A stretch of DNA of 33,437 nucleotides. Origin: an uncultured Eubacteriales bacterium (GTDB lineage Bacteria > Bacillota > Clostridia > Lachnospirales > Lachnospiraceae). The notes below the pieces were generated by a model. It made no database searches. It was not told the DNA's origin and saw only the letters and a list, made by a program, of their open reading frames with translations. The DNA lies in the NCBI GenBank assembly GCA_900315665.1, contig OMZX01000038.1, forward strand, positions 1-33,437. The letters are read 5' to 3'. The position numbers were made by a program, and so were the translations under genes. Positions 7,214 through 14,935 of this stretch are shown here, one piece after another. The first letter of the stretch is position 1, and the number at the start of each line of letters is the position of its first letter.

Positions 7214-7906
7214 ATGACCTATACAAGTGAGGTTGAAAACATGTGCCCTGTAACACAGGGAGTACATCATGGTGCCGCTCCGATTCCTGAAGAAGGAAAG
7301 TGGATCGCTGCCAAGGAAGTCAAGGACATTTCCGGATTCACACACGGCGTCGGCTGGTGTGCGCCGCAGCAGGGTGCCTGCAAGCTTTCCCTGAATGTCA
7401 AGGAGGGCGTGATCCAGGAGTGCCTCATCGAGACGATCGGCTGCTCCGGTATGACACATTCTGCAGCGATGGCAGCAGAGGTTCTTCCGGGTCTGACGGT
7501 TCTGGAGGCATTGAACACTGACCTCGTTTGTGATGCTATTAATACAGCGATGAGAGAGCTCTTCCTGCAGATCGCTTATGGCCGTACACAGTCCGCTTTC
7601 TCGGATGACGGTCTCGCAGTCGGCGCAGGTCTTGAGGATCTCGGTAAGGGACTTCGTTCTCAGGTTGGTACGATGTACGGTACTCTTAAGAAAGGCCCGA
7701 GATACCTCGAGATGACAGAGGGCTATGTAACAGACCTCGCACTCGATAAGGATAACCAGATCATCGGTTATAAGTTCGTTTCCCTCGGCAAGATGACCGA
7801 CTTCATCAAGAAGGGTCTCACACCGAACGAGGCTTGGGAAAAGGCAAAGGGTCAGTATGGCCGCATCCAGGATGCAGTAAAGTTCATCGACCCGCGTAAG
7901 GAATAA
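7214..7906 (+). CDS. NifU/IscU-like iron-sulfur scaffold family protein, partner of GGGtGRT protein
   Basis: A 230-residue protein whose middle resembles the IscU/NifU scaffold fold: QQGACKLSLNV followed by IQECLIETIGCSGMTHSAAM parallels the scaffold pattern of a Cys-containing turn, a strand, then GCG or GCS before a helix. Cysteines stand at residues 11, 49, 56, 71, 77 and 105, enough for metal or cluster binding, but the exact three-Cys set of IscU is not clearly preserved. The C-terminal half has no recognisable domain. The start ATG follows AAAGGAG. The gene is separated by only 20 bases from the GGGtGRT gene; the pair recurs together in anaerobic Firmicutes and its function is not established. 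Confidence 0.7.
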   Translation: MTYTSEVENMCPVTQGVHHGAAPIPEEGKWIAAKEVKDISGFTHGVGWCAPQQGACKLSLNVKEGVIQECLIETIGCSGMTHSAAMAAEVLPGLTVLEALNTDLVCDAINTAMRELFLQIAYGRTQSAFSDDGLAVGAGLEDLGKGLRSQVGTMYGTLKKGPRYLEMTEGYVTDLALDKDNQIIGYKFVSLGKMTDFIKKGLTPNEAWEKAKGQYGRIQDAVKFIDPRKE

Positions 7907-7926
7907 TCGAGAAGGAGGACAAAAAC

Positions 7927-8937
7927 ATGGCATTATTTGAAGGATACGAGAGACGTATCAAGCAGATCAATGAAGCTTTAAATAAATATGGCATGAAGGA
8001 CATTTCGGAAGCCGAGAAGGTGACCAAGGATGCCGGCCTTGACGTTTACAACATGGTTAAGGGTATCCAGCCGATCTGCTTCGAGAACGCAGCATGGGCT
8101 TACACCGTAGGTGCAGCCATCGCAATCAAGAAGAACGCTAGAACCGCTGAGGCAGCTGCCGAAGCAATCGGTGAGGGACTTCAGTCCTTCTGTATCCCGG
8201 GCTCTGTAGCAGACAACCGTAAGGTTGGTCTCGGCCACGGCAACCTCGGTGCAAGACTTCTTTCCGAGGAGACAGAATGCTTCTGCTTCCTGGCTGGTCA
8301 TGAGTCCTTCGCAGCCGCTGAGGGTGCAATTGGTATCGCGAACAACGCGAACAAGGTTCGTCAGAAGCCGCTTCGTGTTATCTTAAATGGCCTTGGAAAG
8401 GATGCTGCCAAGATCATTTCCAGAGTTAACGGTTTCACTTATGTAGAGACCGAGTATGATCCGTATACCAACACCGTAAAGGAGCTCTCCAGAACTTCTT
8501 ACTCTGATGGTCCTAGAGCAAAGGTTAACTGCTACGGCGCTGATTCCGTACCGGAAGGTGTAGCCATCATGTGGAAGGAGAATGTAGATGTTTCCATCAC
8601 TGGTAACTCTACGAACCCGACCAGATTCCAGCACCCGGTTGCAGGTACCTATAAGAAGGAGAGACTCGAAGCCGGCAAGAAGTATTTCTCCGTTGCATCC
8701 GGCGGCGGCACGGGTCGTACACTTCACCCGGATAACATGGCAGCAGGTCCTGCTTCCTATGGTATGACCGATACGATGGGTCGTATGCATAGCGATGCAC
8801 AGTTCGCAGGTTCTTCCTCCGTTCCGGCACACGTAGAGATGATGGGTCTTATCGGCATGGGCAATAACCCTATGGTCGGTGCTACCGTTTCTGTCGCTGT
8901 CGCTGTCGCAGAGGCTGCTAAGGCTGGCAAGTTCTAA
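7927..8937 (+). CDS. GGGtGRT family protein of unknown function
   Basis: A 336-residue protein carrying the family's name motif SGGGTGRTLHPDNMAAG near residues 256-272. The protein is alanine- and glycine-rich, soluble, with no signal peptide. Other conserved-looking segments are VGLGHGNLGARLL, ILNGLGKDAAKI and the C-terminal GLIGMGNNPMVGATVSVAVA. It starts at ATG 7927 behind AAGGAGG and is followed by a terminator, forming a two-gene operon with the NifU-like gene. The glycine-rich loop could bind a nucleotide or cofactor, but this is speculation. Family membership is firm; the function is unknown. Confidence 0.85.
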   Translation: MALFEGYERRIKQINEALNKYGMKDISEAEKVTKDAGLDVYNMVKGIQPICFENAAWAYTVGAAIAIKKNARTAEAAAEAIGEGLQSFCIPGSVADNRKVGLGHGNLGARLLSEETECFCFLAGHESFAAAEGAIGIANNANKVRQKPLRVILNGLGKDAAKIISRVNGFTYVETEYDPYTNTVKELSRTSYSDGPRAKVNCYGADSVPEGVAIMWKENVDVSITGNSTNPTRFQHPVAGTYKKERLEAGKKYFSVASGGGTGRTLHPDNMAAGPASYGMTDTMGRMHSDAQFAGSSSVPAHVEMMGLIGMGNNPMVGATVSVAVAVAEAAKAGKF

Positions 8938-8955
8938 TTTCATATAAAACATGAC

Positions 8956-8984
8956 GGGGCTGTCGCAAAAGCGGCAGCCCCTTT
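8956..8984 (+). terminator. Rho-independent terminator after GGGtGRT gene
   Basis: Stem GGGGCTGTCGC/GCGGCAGCCCC with an AAAA loop and a short T tract. It also lies just past the end of the convergent AraC gene. Confidence 0.75.
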
Positions 8985-8996
8985 GTGTTGATAAAA

Positions 8997-9890
8997 TTAT
9001 GAATTATTGCGGAATTGCATGCGGTAATCGGTCGGAGATGCGCCGCGGGCGAGGCGGAAGGCCTTGGCGAAGTAGCTGATGTCGAGGAAGCCACAGCGGA
9101 CGGCGACGTCGACGATGCGGTCGTCGGTGGTCCGGAGAAAATAGGCTGCCTGCCGGATGCGGTAGCTCTTTAGGTATTGGATCGGGGTCGTGTTAAGCAT
9201 CGTGTGGAAGCAGCGGATGGCCTCGGCGGCGCTGACACCGGCGCTGTCGGCGATGCTGTCCGCGTCGATCTCATCGTGGAAGTTTTCGTCGATGAACCGG
9301 AGCATCGTCTTCATGTGATCATTGTCTCGCGCCTCTCTGGCAGAAGCCGGTGCCTGGGTGCCCTGACCGTTTGAATAAAGAAGGAAGATGGCCTGGCAGA
9401 GTGTGTCCCGGAGGGCCTGCAGCAGTGCGCTTTCGTCGGATTCCAATGCTGACAGCCGGCGCGGGAGTGGCGCTTCCTTTTTCTTTTGTTCCTCGGAAAG
9501 CTTTTCGAAGACCTGCTCCGTCAGACGGAGTACCTCCTTCTGCCACGGCGTATCGAGGTGAAGTGCTGTGCCCTTCTGCATGTTGTTCTTAATCAGCGGA
9601 GAAAGATAGGTCTCATAGAAAGGCTCGGTGGGCGCACTGATGTCCTCCGGACTGAATAGAATCGCGTGAAGGATGCAGCCGTCGGTCTCATCCGGGGAGG
9701 TCACAGAAAAGAAGGCACCCTGGTTCACGAAGAAGCCTTCCCCTTCGTCGATAGACAGCTTTTCACCGGGGAGCTGCACATCTGCACTTCCCTTTTCCAC
9801 GAAGCCGATAAAGAGCGCATCATCATGCCACTGAAAAGCGCTGTTCAGCTCGCGTCCTGTTTTTGTGAAAGCTCTAAAATGCTCCTTCAT
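8997..9890 (-). CDS. AraC-family transcriptional regulator with cupin-like sensor domain
   Basis: A 297-residue regulator. The first ~100 residues form a cupin-like sensing domain (GSADVQLPGEKLSIDEGEG). The C-terminal ~100 residues hold two helix-turn-helix units: SIADSAGVSAAEAIRCFHTM and VAVRCGFLDISYFAKAFRLA, then GASPTDYR, the hallmark of AraC proteins. It starts at the ATG complementary to 9888-9890 behind AGGAGG. It is divergent from the PfkB kinase, with a REP-like palindrome between them. AraC proteins of this shape usually respond to a sugar or other small molecule. The target is unknown; the divergent kinase gene is a candidate. Confidence 0.9.
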   Translation of the reverse strand: MKEHFRAFTKTGRELNSAFQWHDDALFIGFVEKGSADVQLPGEKLSIDEGEGFFVNQGAFFSVTSPDETDGCILHAILFSPEDISAPTEPFYETYLSPLIKNNMQKGTALHLDTPWQKEVLRLTEQVFEKLSEEQKKKEAPLPRRLSALESDESALLQALRDTLCQAIFLLYSNGQGTQAPASAREARDNDHMKTMLRFIDENFHDEIDADSIADSAGVSAAEAIRCFHTMLNTTPIQYLKSYRIRQAAYFLRTTDDRIVDVAVRCGFLDISYFAKAFRLARGASPTDYRMQFRNNS

Positions 9891-9964
9891 CGGGATCCTC
9901 CTGATAAGTGATATCTACATTTTAACATTTCTTTCAGATTTCTGCACGGAAATATCATTGACTT

Positions 9965-10076
9965 GCTGTGACACCGGGGACGGTTCTCACTGTCAGCTTT
10001 TTGGGAAAGTCACAGGCAGCCCCAGCAACATAAAAAGCTGACAGGGAGAACCGTCCCCGGTGTCACAGCCTTTTTT
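9965..10076. repeat. REP-like inverted pair containing two copies of a 34-nt unit
   Basis: Arms 9965-10002 and 10031-10069 are reverse complements with a single internal mismatch in the core. Each carries the sequence ACCGGGGACGGTTCTC or its complement GAGAACCGTCCCCGGT. The right arm from 10032 to 10065 is identical, over 34 bases, to 33246-33279. T6 follows the right arm, but the site is in the space between divergently transcribed genes, where a terminator is not needed. This looks like a dispersed REP/BIME-type element, of the kind mobilised by RAYT transposases; none is encoded here. Confidence 0.75.
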
Positions 10077-10080
10077 CTTC

Positions 10081-10108
10081 TTGTATTTCGCAGAGGTTTC
10101 GATATACT
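10081..10108 (+). promoter_or_regulatory. Possible promoter of PfkB kinase gene
   Basis: TTGTAT at 10081-10086, 16-base spacer, TATACT at 10103-10108. It starts immediately after the palindrome. Confidence 0.5.
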
Positions 10109-10155
10109 GTAGAACTTATAACATCTAGAGGGAAACCGGTGAAGGAGTTGATCGC

Positions 10156-11091
10156 ATGAAGAATGGAATCGTCGTGGTTGGAGCATCTTTTGTGGATATC
10201 AAGGGATATCCGCTTACGAATTATGTGCCGAACGGTCGTAATGCGGGGCGGGTGCTGGAGGTGCACGGTGGTGTGTCCCGGAATGTGGTCGAGGACATTG
10301 CCAATGTGGAGCTCCGGCCGACGTTTGTCTCGCTCGTCGATGATACCGGCACCGGTCAGGATGTGATTCATAAGCTGGACCGGCATCAGGTCAACACAAG
10401 CTATATCCGTACGACGAAGGATGGCCTGGGAACCTGGCTTGCCATCTTTGATAATGACGGTGATGTCGTCGCATCTATTTCGAAGAGGCCGGATCTCACA
10501 GAGATTGGCAATATACTCGATGAGAAGGGTGATGAAATCATTCGCGATTGCGATAGTGTTGCCGTGGAGATCGACATGGAGGCATTCATCTTAAAGAAGA
10601 TTTTCCGTCTGGCAGAGAAGTACGATAAGAAGGTCTATGCCGTCGTTTCGAATATGTCCATCGCGATGGAGCGACGTGATCTTATGCAGAAAACCGGCTG
10701 TCTGGTCTGCAATCTCGAAGAAGCGGGACTTCTGTTCTCGGATGATTACGAGCGTCTTTCGCCGGAGGAGTTTGCACCGGTTCTTTCGAAGAAGGTCATC
10801 TCTGCAAACATTCCGAAGATGGTCGTGACGATGGGACCGAAGGGTGCTGTCTTCGCAGAAATTGATGGAAATTATGGCATCTGTCCTTCCATCAATGTTG
10901 CCGTCATCGACACAACCGGCGCTGGCGATGGCTTCTTCGCCGGTATTGCAATCGGACTGACATACGGAAAGACACTCGCAGAAACCTGCCGTATCGCGAC
11001 GCGGCTTGCATCGAGCGTCATTTCGACAAAGGAAAATGTCTGTCCGCGATTCCTGCCGGAGGAGTTTGGACTGGAGGTAGACAAGTCCTGA
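10156..11091 (+). CDS. PfkB-family carbohydrate/nucleoside kinase
   Basis: A 311-residue ribokinase-fold kinase. The N-terminal half contains VVGASFVDIKGYP and VHGGVSRNVVEDIANV (the GG motif and substrate lid region). The C-terminal signature DTTGAGDGFFAGIAIGL near 253-269 has the catalytic Asp of GAGD and the anion hole. The N-terminal pattern (D-x-x-GY, N-x-G, GGV-x-RN) resembles pseudouridine kinase PsuK more than ribokinase, but no psuG-like gene is nearby, so the substrate is left open. It starts at ATG 10156 after AAGGAG. It is transcribed alone or with mntP, which begins 73 bases downstream. Confidence 0.85.
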   Translation: MKNGIVVVGASFVDIKGYPLTNYVPNGRNAGRVLEVHGGVSRNVVEDIANVELRPTFVSLVDDTGTGQDVIHKLDRHQVNTSYIRTTKDGLGTWLAIFDNDGDVVASISKRPDLTEIGNILDEKGDEIIRDCDSVAVEIDMEAFILKKIFRLAEKYDKKVYAVVSNMSIAMERRDLMQKTGCLVCNLEEAGLLFSDDYERLSPEEFAPVLSKKVISANIPKMVVTMGPKGAVFAEIDGNYGICPSINVAVIDTTGAGDGFFAGIAIGLTYGKTLAETCRIATRLASSVISTKENVCPRFLPEEFGLEVDKS

Positions 11092-11164
11092 CGATTTCCC
11101 TATTTGCAGTTATATGTCAATATAGTAGGATAAACAGAGTAGATAAATAGGAAGTATGTAGCGT

Positions 11165-11758
11165 ATGGGATTACACTTTGTCATTAATAGCATCTTGCTG
11201 GGCGTCGGCCTCGCGATGGATGCCTTTTCGGTGTCGATGGCAAACGGACTGGAGAATCCGTCGATGAAAAAGAGCGGTATGCTCCGGATCGCGGGGATGT
11301 TTGCCTTCTTCCAGTGGCTGATGCCGATGATCGGCTGGATCTGTGTTCACACGATCGTTACCTATTTTCATGCATTTGAGGCATTGATTCCCTGGATCGC
11401 ACTGCTGCTGCTCGGCTACATCGGTGGAAAGATGATCTATGAGGGTGTCACGGATAAGGGTGACGACGGGAAGGAAACGCTCGAAACAGAGGAGAAGGCG
11501 GTCGCCACCGGTACACTCATCATGCAGGCCATCGCGACCAGCATCGATGCCCTTTCGGTCGGCTTCACCATTGCGAATTATCAGCTGATGGAAGCCATGC
11601 TTGCCTCGGTCATCATCGCGATTGTCACGCTTTTCATCTGCCTCGCCGGCATCCGCATCGGCCGCTACTTTGGCATGAAGCTCGCCGGCAAAGCCTCGAT
11701 TTTCGGCGGGGTGATCCTCGTCGCCATCGGGCTGGAGATTTTCATCAGCCATATGTAA
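11165..11758 (+). CDS. mntP: MntP-type putative manganese efflux pump
   Basis: A 197-residue membrane protein with six predicted membrane helices arranged as two related halves. The hallmark acidic motifs of MntP are present: LAMDAFSVSMANG near residue 16-28 and IATSIDALSVGF near 121-132. A cytoplasmic charged loop (DKGDDGKETLETEEK) joins the halves. MntP exports Mn2+ from the cytoplasm. In many bacteria mntP is preceded by a yybP-ykoY manganese riboswitch; the 73-base gap here is too short for one and no such element is seen. The ATG at 11165 has only a weak purine stretch upstream (AGGAAG, about 11149-11154). Confidence 0.88.
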   Translation: MGLHFVINSILLGVGLAMDAFSVSMANGLENPSMKKSGMLRIAGMFAFFQWLMPMIGWICVHTIVTYFHAFEALIPWIALLLLGYIGGKMIYEGVTDKGDDGKETLETEEKAVATGTLIMQAIATSIDALSVGFTIANYQLMEAMLASVIIAIVTLFICLAGIRIGRYFGMKLAGKASIFGGVILVAIGLEIFISHM

Positions 11759-11764
11759 TTTTTT

Positions 11765-12907
11765 TTAAGATATCTTGCCAATATAATTCTTATAAATCGC
11801 AAAGGCAGATGGAATTGCATATTCTGTAGAGAGTTTTTCAAAGTGCACTGGCAGCAGAGACTGCAAAACCTGTTTTGCGGCGGGGACATTAATATGATCA
11901 GCTGCTTCTAAGTCGGATTCGAATTTCGCATGCTTTTTGGCTTTTTGCCACGCATCTAAAGAAGCTACAGTGATATCATATCCAATCATGTGCCATTCGA
12001 GGTGGGTGAAGATGTGCTTTGCATCCGGAGCCTTTCGGATGGATACAATCGGAAGCTTGAGCGCGGAGAGTGCTTCGGGCAATGCTTCCTCCGAGAGATG
12101 TCCCTCTACATTCGGAAATTCATAGAGTCCGGCGAGGAGGCCCTTCTCCGGCCGCTGGTCGATCAAAATATGAACTTTATCATGGATCAGGAGCACGGTG
12201 CGGTTTTCGACGCGCCGTGCCTTTTTTTCGGGCATCACCGGGTAGCTTCCCCAGGTTCCATTTTTCTTTGCGGCACAGAAATCTGCAAGTGGACAATGCG
12301 CACATTCGGGTGCTCCGTGCGGGAGACAGATGGTCGCGCCGATGTCCATGAGTGCCTGGTTGAAATCACCGGGCCGATTCTTCGGAATTCTTTCTTGATA
12401 CCAGGCGAAGGCGGCTTTTTTAGCGGCGCTGTCCTTGATGGAAGACGGATATTCCGTGAGTCGGGCAAAGATCCTAAGGAGGTTTCCGTCGACTGCGGGC
12501 ACAGCTTCTCCGAACGCGATCGATGCGATCGCAGCCGCGGTATAATCACCGATGCCGGGAAGCTCACGGAGAGCCGCATAGGTATCCGGGAGGTTCGCAT
12601 TATACTGATCGACCAGAAGGACGGCGGCATCGTGGAGGTGACGGACACGGGAATAATAGCCGAGGCCCTCCCAGAGCTTCATATAGGTGTCCTCGGACGC
12701 AGCGGCAAGGGAACGGATGTCCGGACATGCTTTCATGAAGCGGTCGTAATATCCGAGCACGGCTTCGACCCGGGTCTGCTGGAGCATAATCTCGGACACC
12801 CAGACATGGTACGCGGTCGGATCCTCGCGCCAGGGGAGATGCCGGCGATGCTGGTCGTACCAGTAGAGGAGGGCAGCGGAAAATTCAGTTTTATTGTGAT
12901 CGAACAT
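11765..12907 (-). CDS. mutY: A/G-specific adenine DNA glycosylase MutY
   Basis: A 380-residue base-excision repair enzyme that removes adenine mispaired with 8-oxoguanine. The catalytic Glu39 lies in VSEIMLQQTRV, the helix-hairpin-helix in LRELPGIGDYTAAAI (113-127), and catalytic Asp140 in PAVDGN. The [4Fe-4S] ligands are Cys194, 202, 205 and 211, giving spacing C-x7-C-x2-C-x5-C, one residue longer in the first gap than in E. coli. The C-terminal NUDIX-like domain (about 235-360), used to read 8-oxoG, is present. The start is behind AAAGGAGCTCCTG. It runs convergent with mntP (6 bases between stops) and divergent from the MocR-type regulator. Confidence 0.93.
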   Translation of the reverse strand: MFDHNKTEFSAALLYWYDQHRRHLPWREDPTAYHVWVSEIMLQQTRVEAVLGYYDRFMKACPDIRSLAAASEDTYMKLWEGLGYYSRVRHLHDAAVLLVDQYNANLPDTYAALRELPGIGDYTAAAIASIAFGEAVPAVDGNLLRIFARLTEYPSSIKDSAAKKAAFAWYQERIPKNRPGDFNQALMDIGATICLPHGAPECAHCPLADFCAAKKNGTWGSYPVMPEKKARRVENRTVLLIHDKVHILIDQRPEKGLLAGLYEFPNVEGHLSEEALPEALSALKLPIVSIRKAPDAKHIFTHLEWHMIGYDITVASLDAWQKAKKHAKFESDLEAADHINVPAAKQVLQSLLPVHFEKLSTEYAIPSAFAIYKNYIGKIS

Positions 12908-12969
12908 CAGGAGCTCCTTTGTAGACGAATGCGGGTCAAATATCTCTTTCGGCTAATCTTTTTTAATAG

Positions 12970-12975
12970 TATACT
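12970..12975 (+). promoter_or_regulatory. -10 element suggesting a leaderless transcript
   Basis: TATACT at 12970-12975 lies only seven bases before the ATG at 12982, so transcription would begin at or next to the start codon. There is no Shine-Dalgarno sequence in this gap. The -35 region is weak. Confidence 0.4.
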
Positions 12976-12981
12976 GTGTTT

Positions 12982-14103
12982 ATGACCTATCATATTGAAA
13001 AAAACGGAGAAAAGCCAGCATATCTCCAGCTGTACCATATCCTTCGGGAGGCCATCACCGGCGGAGAATATCCATATGGCGCGCGGCTCCCGTCGAAGCG
13101 GACGCTTGCCGATGATGCGGGTGTATCGGTCATCACGGTCGAGCACAGCTTCGATCTTCTCGTCGAAGAGGGCTATATCGAGGCGAGAGAGCGGAGCGGC
13201 TATTTCGTTTCGTATCAGGCAGCGGATCAGTTTCCGGTCGGTGAAGATATGAGTGACTTGGGGACGGAATCAGAAACGGGTCTGGACGCGGAGCGAGATG
13301 TGGCGACGGTCGACCGGTATGAAGCGAGTGTCGAGGAGTTTCCCTTCCCGGCGTTTGCACGCACGATGCGGCGGGTGCTTAGTGAGGAGGGCAGCAGGAT
13401 CCTCGAGAAATCACCGGATCAGGGGCTCCTTAGTCTTCGTCAGAGTATCGCGGAGTATTTACGAAGAAGTCGTGGCATGGAAGTGGGACCGCAGCAGATC
13501 GTCATCGGCGCCGGATCGGAGTATCTATACGGGCTCATCGTCCAAATGCTTGGCCGCGACCGGATATACGGTTTGGAAGATCCCTGCTATGAAAAGATCG
13601 AAAAGGTCTACCAGGCGAACGGCGCCCGATGTGAGCATTTGAAGCTTGGGACGGAGGGAATTCACAGAAGCGAGCTCAAGCGTTCACAGGCGACGGTGCT
13701 GCATGTGACACCGTTCTCCAGCTATCCGAGCGGTGTGACAGCTTCGGCGTCCCGGCGCCAGACCTATGTCCGGTGGGCACAGGAGCGGAATGCCTACATC
13801 ATCGAGGATGATTATGCGTCTGAGTTCTCCCCGTCGACGAAAGCGGAGGATACGCTTTTTTCGCTGGAGCCGGAGCGGACGGTGATATATCTTAATACCT
13901 TTACGAAGACGATCTCGAGCTCCGTCCGGACAGGCTATATGGTGCTGCCGCGGGAGAAGAGCGAGGTACTGCTTGAGAAGATCAACTTTTATGCCTGCAC
14001 GGTGCCGGTCTTTGACCAGATGGTCATCGCGGAGTTCATCCGGAGCGGTGACTTCGAGCGGCATATCAATCGGGTGCGGCGGAAGCTTCGGAAGAATAGA
14101 TGA
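12982..14103 (+). CDS. MocR/PdxR-type GntR regulator with aminotransferase-like domain, C-terminally short
   Basis: A 373-residue fusion of an N-terminal GntR winged helix (residues about 10-78, with LPSKRTLADDAGVSVITVEHS) and a fold-type I aminotransferase-like domain. PLP-site features are visible: IEDDYASEF and the presumptive Schiff-base Lys in NTFTKTISSSVRTGYMVLP. MocR proteins are usually about 450-490 residues; this one ends at RHINRVRRKLRKNR, roughly where a final ~90-100 residue domain should begin, so it is probably truncated. PdxR members use PLP as effector and control vitamin B6 or amino acid genes. ATG 12982 was preferred over an in-frame GTG at 12976, which overlaps the -10 box. 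It may be non-functional or altered. Confidence 0.75.
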   Translation: MTYHIEKNGEKPAYLQLYHILREAITGGEYPYGARLPSKRTLADDAGVSVITVEHSFDLLVEEGYIEARERSGYFVSYQAADQFPVGEDMSDLGTESETGLDAERDVATVDRYEASVEEFPFPAFARTMRRVLSEEGSRILEKSPDQGLLSLRQSIAEYLRRSRGMEVGPQQIVIGAGSEYLYGLIVQMLGRDRIYGLEDPCYEKIEKVYQANGARCEHLKLGTEGIHRSELKRSQATVLHVTPFSSYPSGVTASASRRQTYVRWAQERNAYIIEDDYASEFSPSTKAEDTLFSLEPERTVIYLNTFTKTISSSVRTGYMVLPREKSEVLLEKINFYACTVPVFDQMVIAEFIRSGDFERHINRVRRKLRKNR

Positions 14104-14188
14104 CTACAGGATAATAGACGTAGGAAAAATAAGCGGATGTAAAACCATTTCACGAAGTCGTGACTTTGATAAGTAAGGAGGCAGCAGA

Positions 14189-14719
14189 ATGAAAACCATG
14201 AAATATTTAGCGGGTGCAAGACATGTTTGGGGAAGCACCGGTGAATTCACGCATTACCTTGTGATCGCCGGGATCATTGCATCTCTCGATCAGATGCTGA
14301 AAAGCTCGATCGACTCCGAGCCGGTAGAGAATTTTCCACGCGATATGCCGAAGACGAAGGGTAAGGTCCGCATCATGCGGGCACATAATCCGGGCTTCAC
14401 ACGTGGACGTTTCGGACAGTTTCCGGAGGCCGTGAAGCTTGCGAGTACGGCAGCCGTTGCCTTCATTGCCGGCGGACTCCAGTTTTTAAGTACGTTCTAT
14501 CCGGGCCAGTATAAGCTCCGGAAGCTTAGCATGGCGACCGTCATGGGCGGCGCGCTCTCAAACACCATCGACCGCGTCGTAAACGGCAAGGTGACCGATT
14601 ATCTCAACATCCGCTTCGGCCCGCTGAAGTCGCTGATCGTCAACATCGGCGACCTCGCCATCTACACAGGTGGATTACTGTATGGTATATCTCTATTACT
14701 TCCTGATAAAGAGGAATAA
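14189..14719 (+). CDS. lspA: Signal peptidase II (LspA)-like membrane protein, divergent
   Basis: A 176-residue membrane protein. LspA cleaves the signal peptide of lipid-modified prolipoproteins in the membrane. Landmarks are LDQMLK (residues about 33-38), HNPGF replacing the usual N-x-GAAF box (about 66-70), GGALSNTIDRVVNGKVTDYLNI (catalytic Asp in TDYL) and NIGDLAIY (second catalytic Asp). Both Asp residues are present, but the surrounding boxes differ from the classical forms (NVAD is NIGD). The start is behind AAGGAGG with 8-base spacing. It may be a second, specialised paralogue rather than the main LspA. No partner lgt or lnt gene is adjacent. Confidence 0.75.
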   Translation: MKTMKYLAGARHVWGSTGEFTHYLVIAGIIASLDQMLKSSIDSEPVENFPRDMPKTKGKVRIMRAHNPGFTRGRFGQFPEAVKLASTAAVAFIAGGLQFLSTFYPGQYKLRKLSMATVMGGALSNTIDRVVNGKVTDYLNIRFGPLKSLIVNIGDLAIYTGGLLYGISLLLPDKEE

Positions 14720-14730
14720 AGACTGAAGGA

Positions 14731-14807
14731 CGGAGTGAGACAAAAACGACGGCGTCCCTTGCTTGCCTAGGGTGCCCTCCGGACACCGCCGTTTTTGCCT
14801 CACTCCG
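14731..14807. repeat. 77-bp palindrome after lspA, related to the 4245 element
   Basis: Arms 14731-14757 and 14781-14807 pair over 27 bases with three differences. The loop holds CTAGGGTGCCCTCC, which resembles the AGGGTGCCCCTC junction of the 4245-4515 element. It may terminate lspA transcription, though no T-run directly follows. Confidence 0.65.
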
Positions 14808-14832
14808 GTGTCAATCCATCTTGTTTTAAATA

Positions 14833-14861
14833 TTGCCATAGGCCGGCCCATTTGATATAAT
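14833..14861 (+). promoter_or_regulatory. Sigma-A promoter for secDF
   Basis: TTGCCA at 14833-14838, a 17-base spacer and TATAAT at 14856-14861. Confidence 0.7.
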
Positions 14862-14935
14862 ACTTTAGCTGTTGCCATCGGGCGTAGTCTGCCCGCGCAG
14901 CACAGTAAGTTTAGTAAGAAAAGGAAGATGTTCCA

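Noticed and set aside
11092-11164. yybP-ykoY manganese riboswitch before mntP
   Set aside because: The gap is only 73 bases and contains none of the expected GC-rich stems.
11171-11752. 193-codon minus-strand frame opposite mntP
   Set aside because: Asp/Glu/His-rich product typical of the antisense of a membrane protein; mntP motifs are on the plus strand.
11990-12985. 331-codon plus-strand frame opposite mutY
   Set aside because: MutY motifs and the ribosome binding site are on the minus strand; this frame has no family features.
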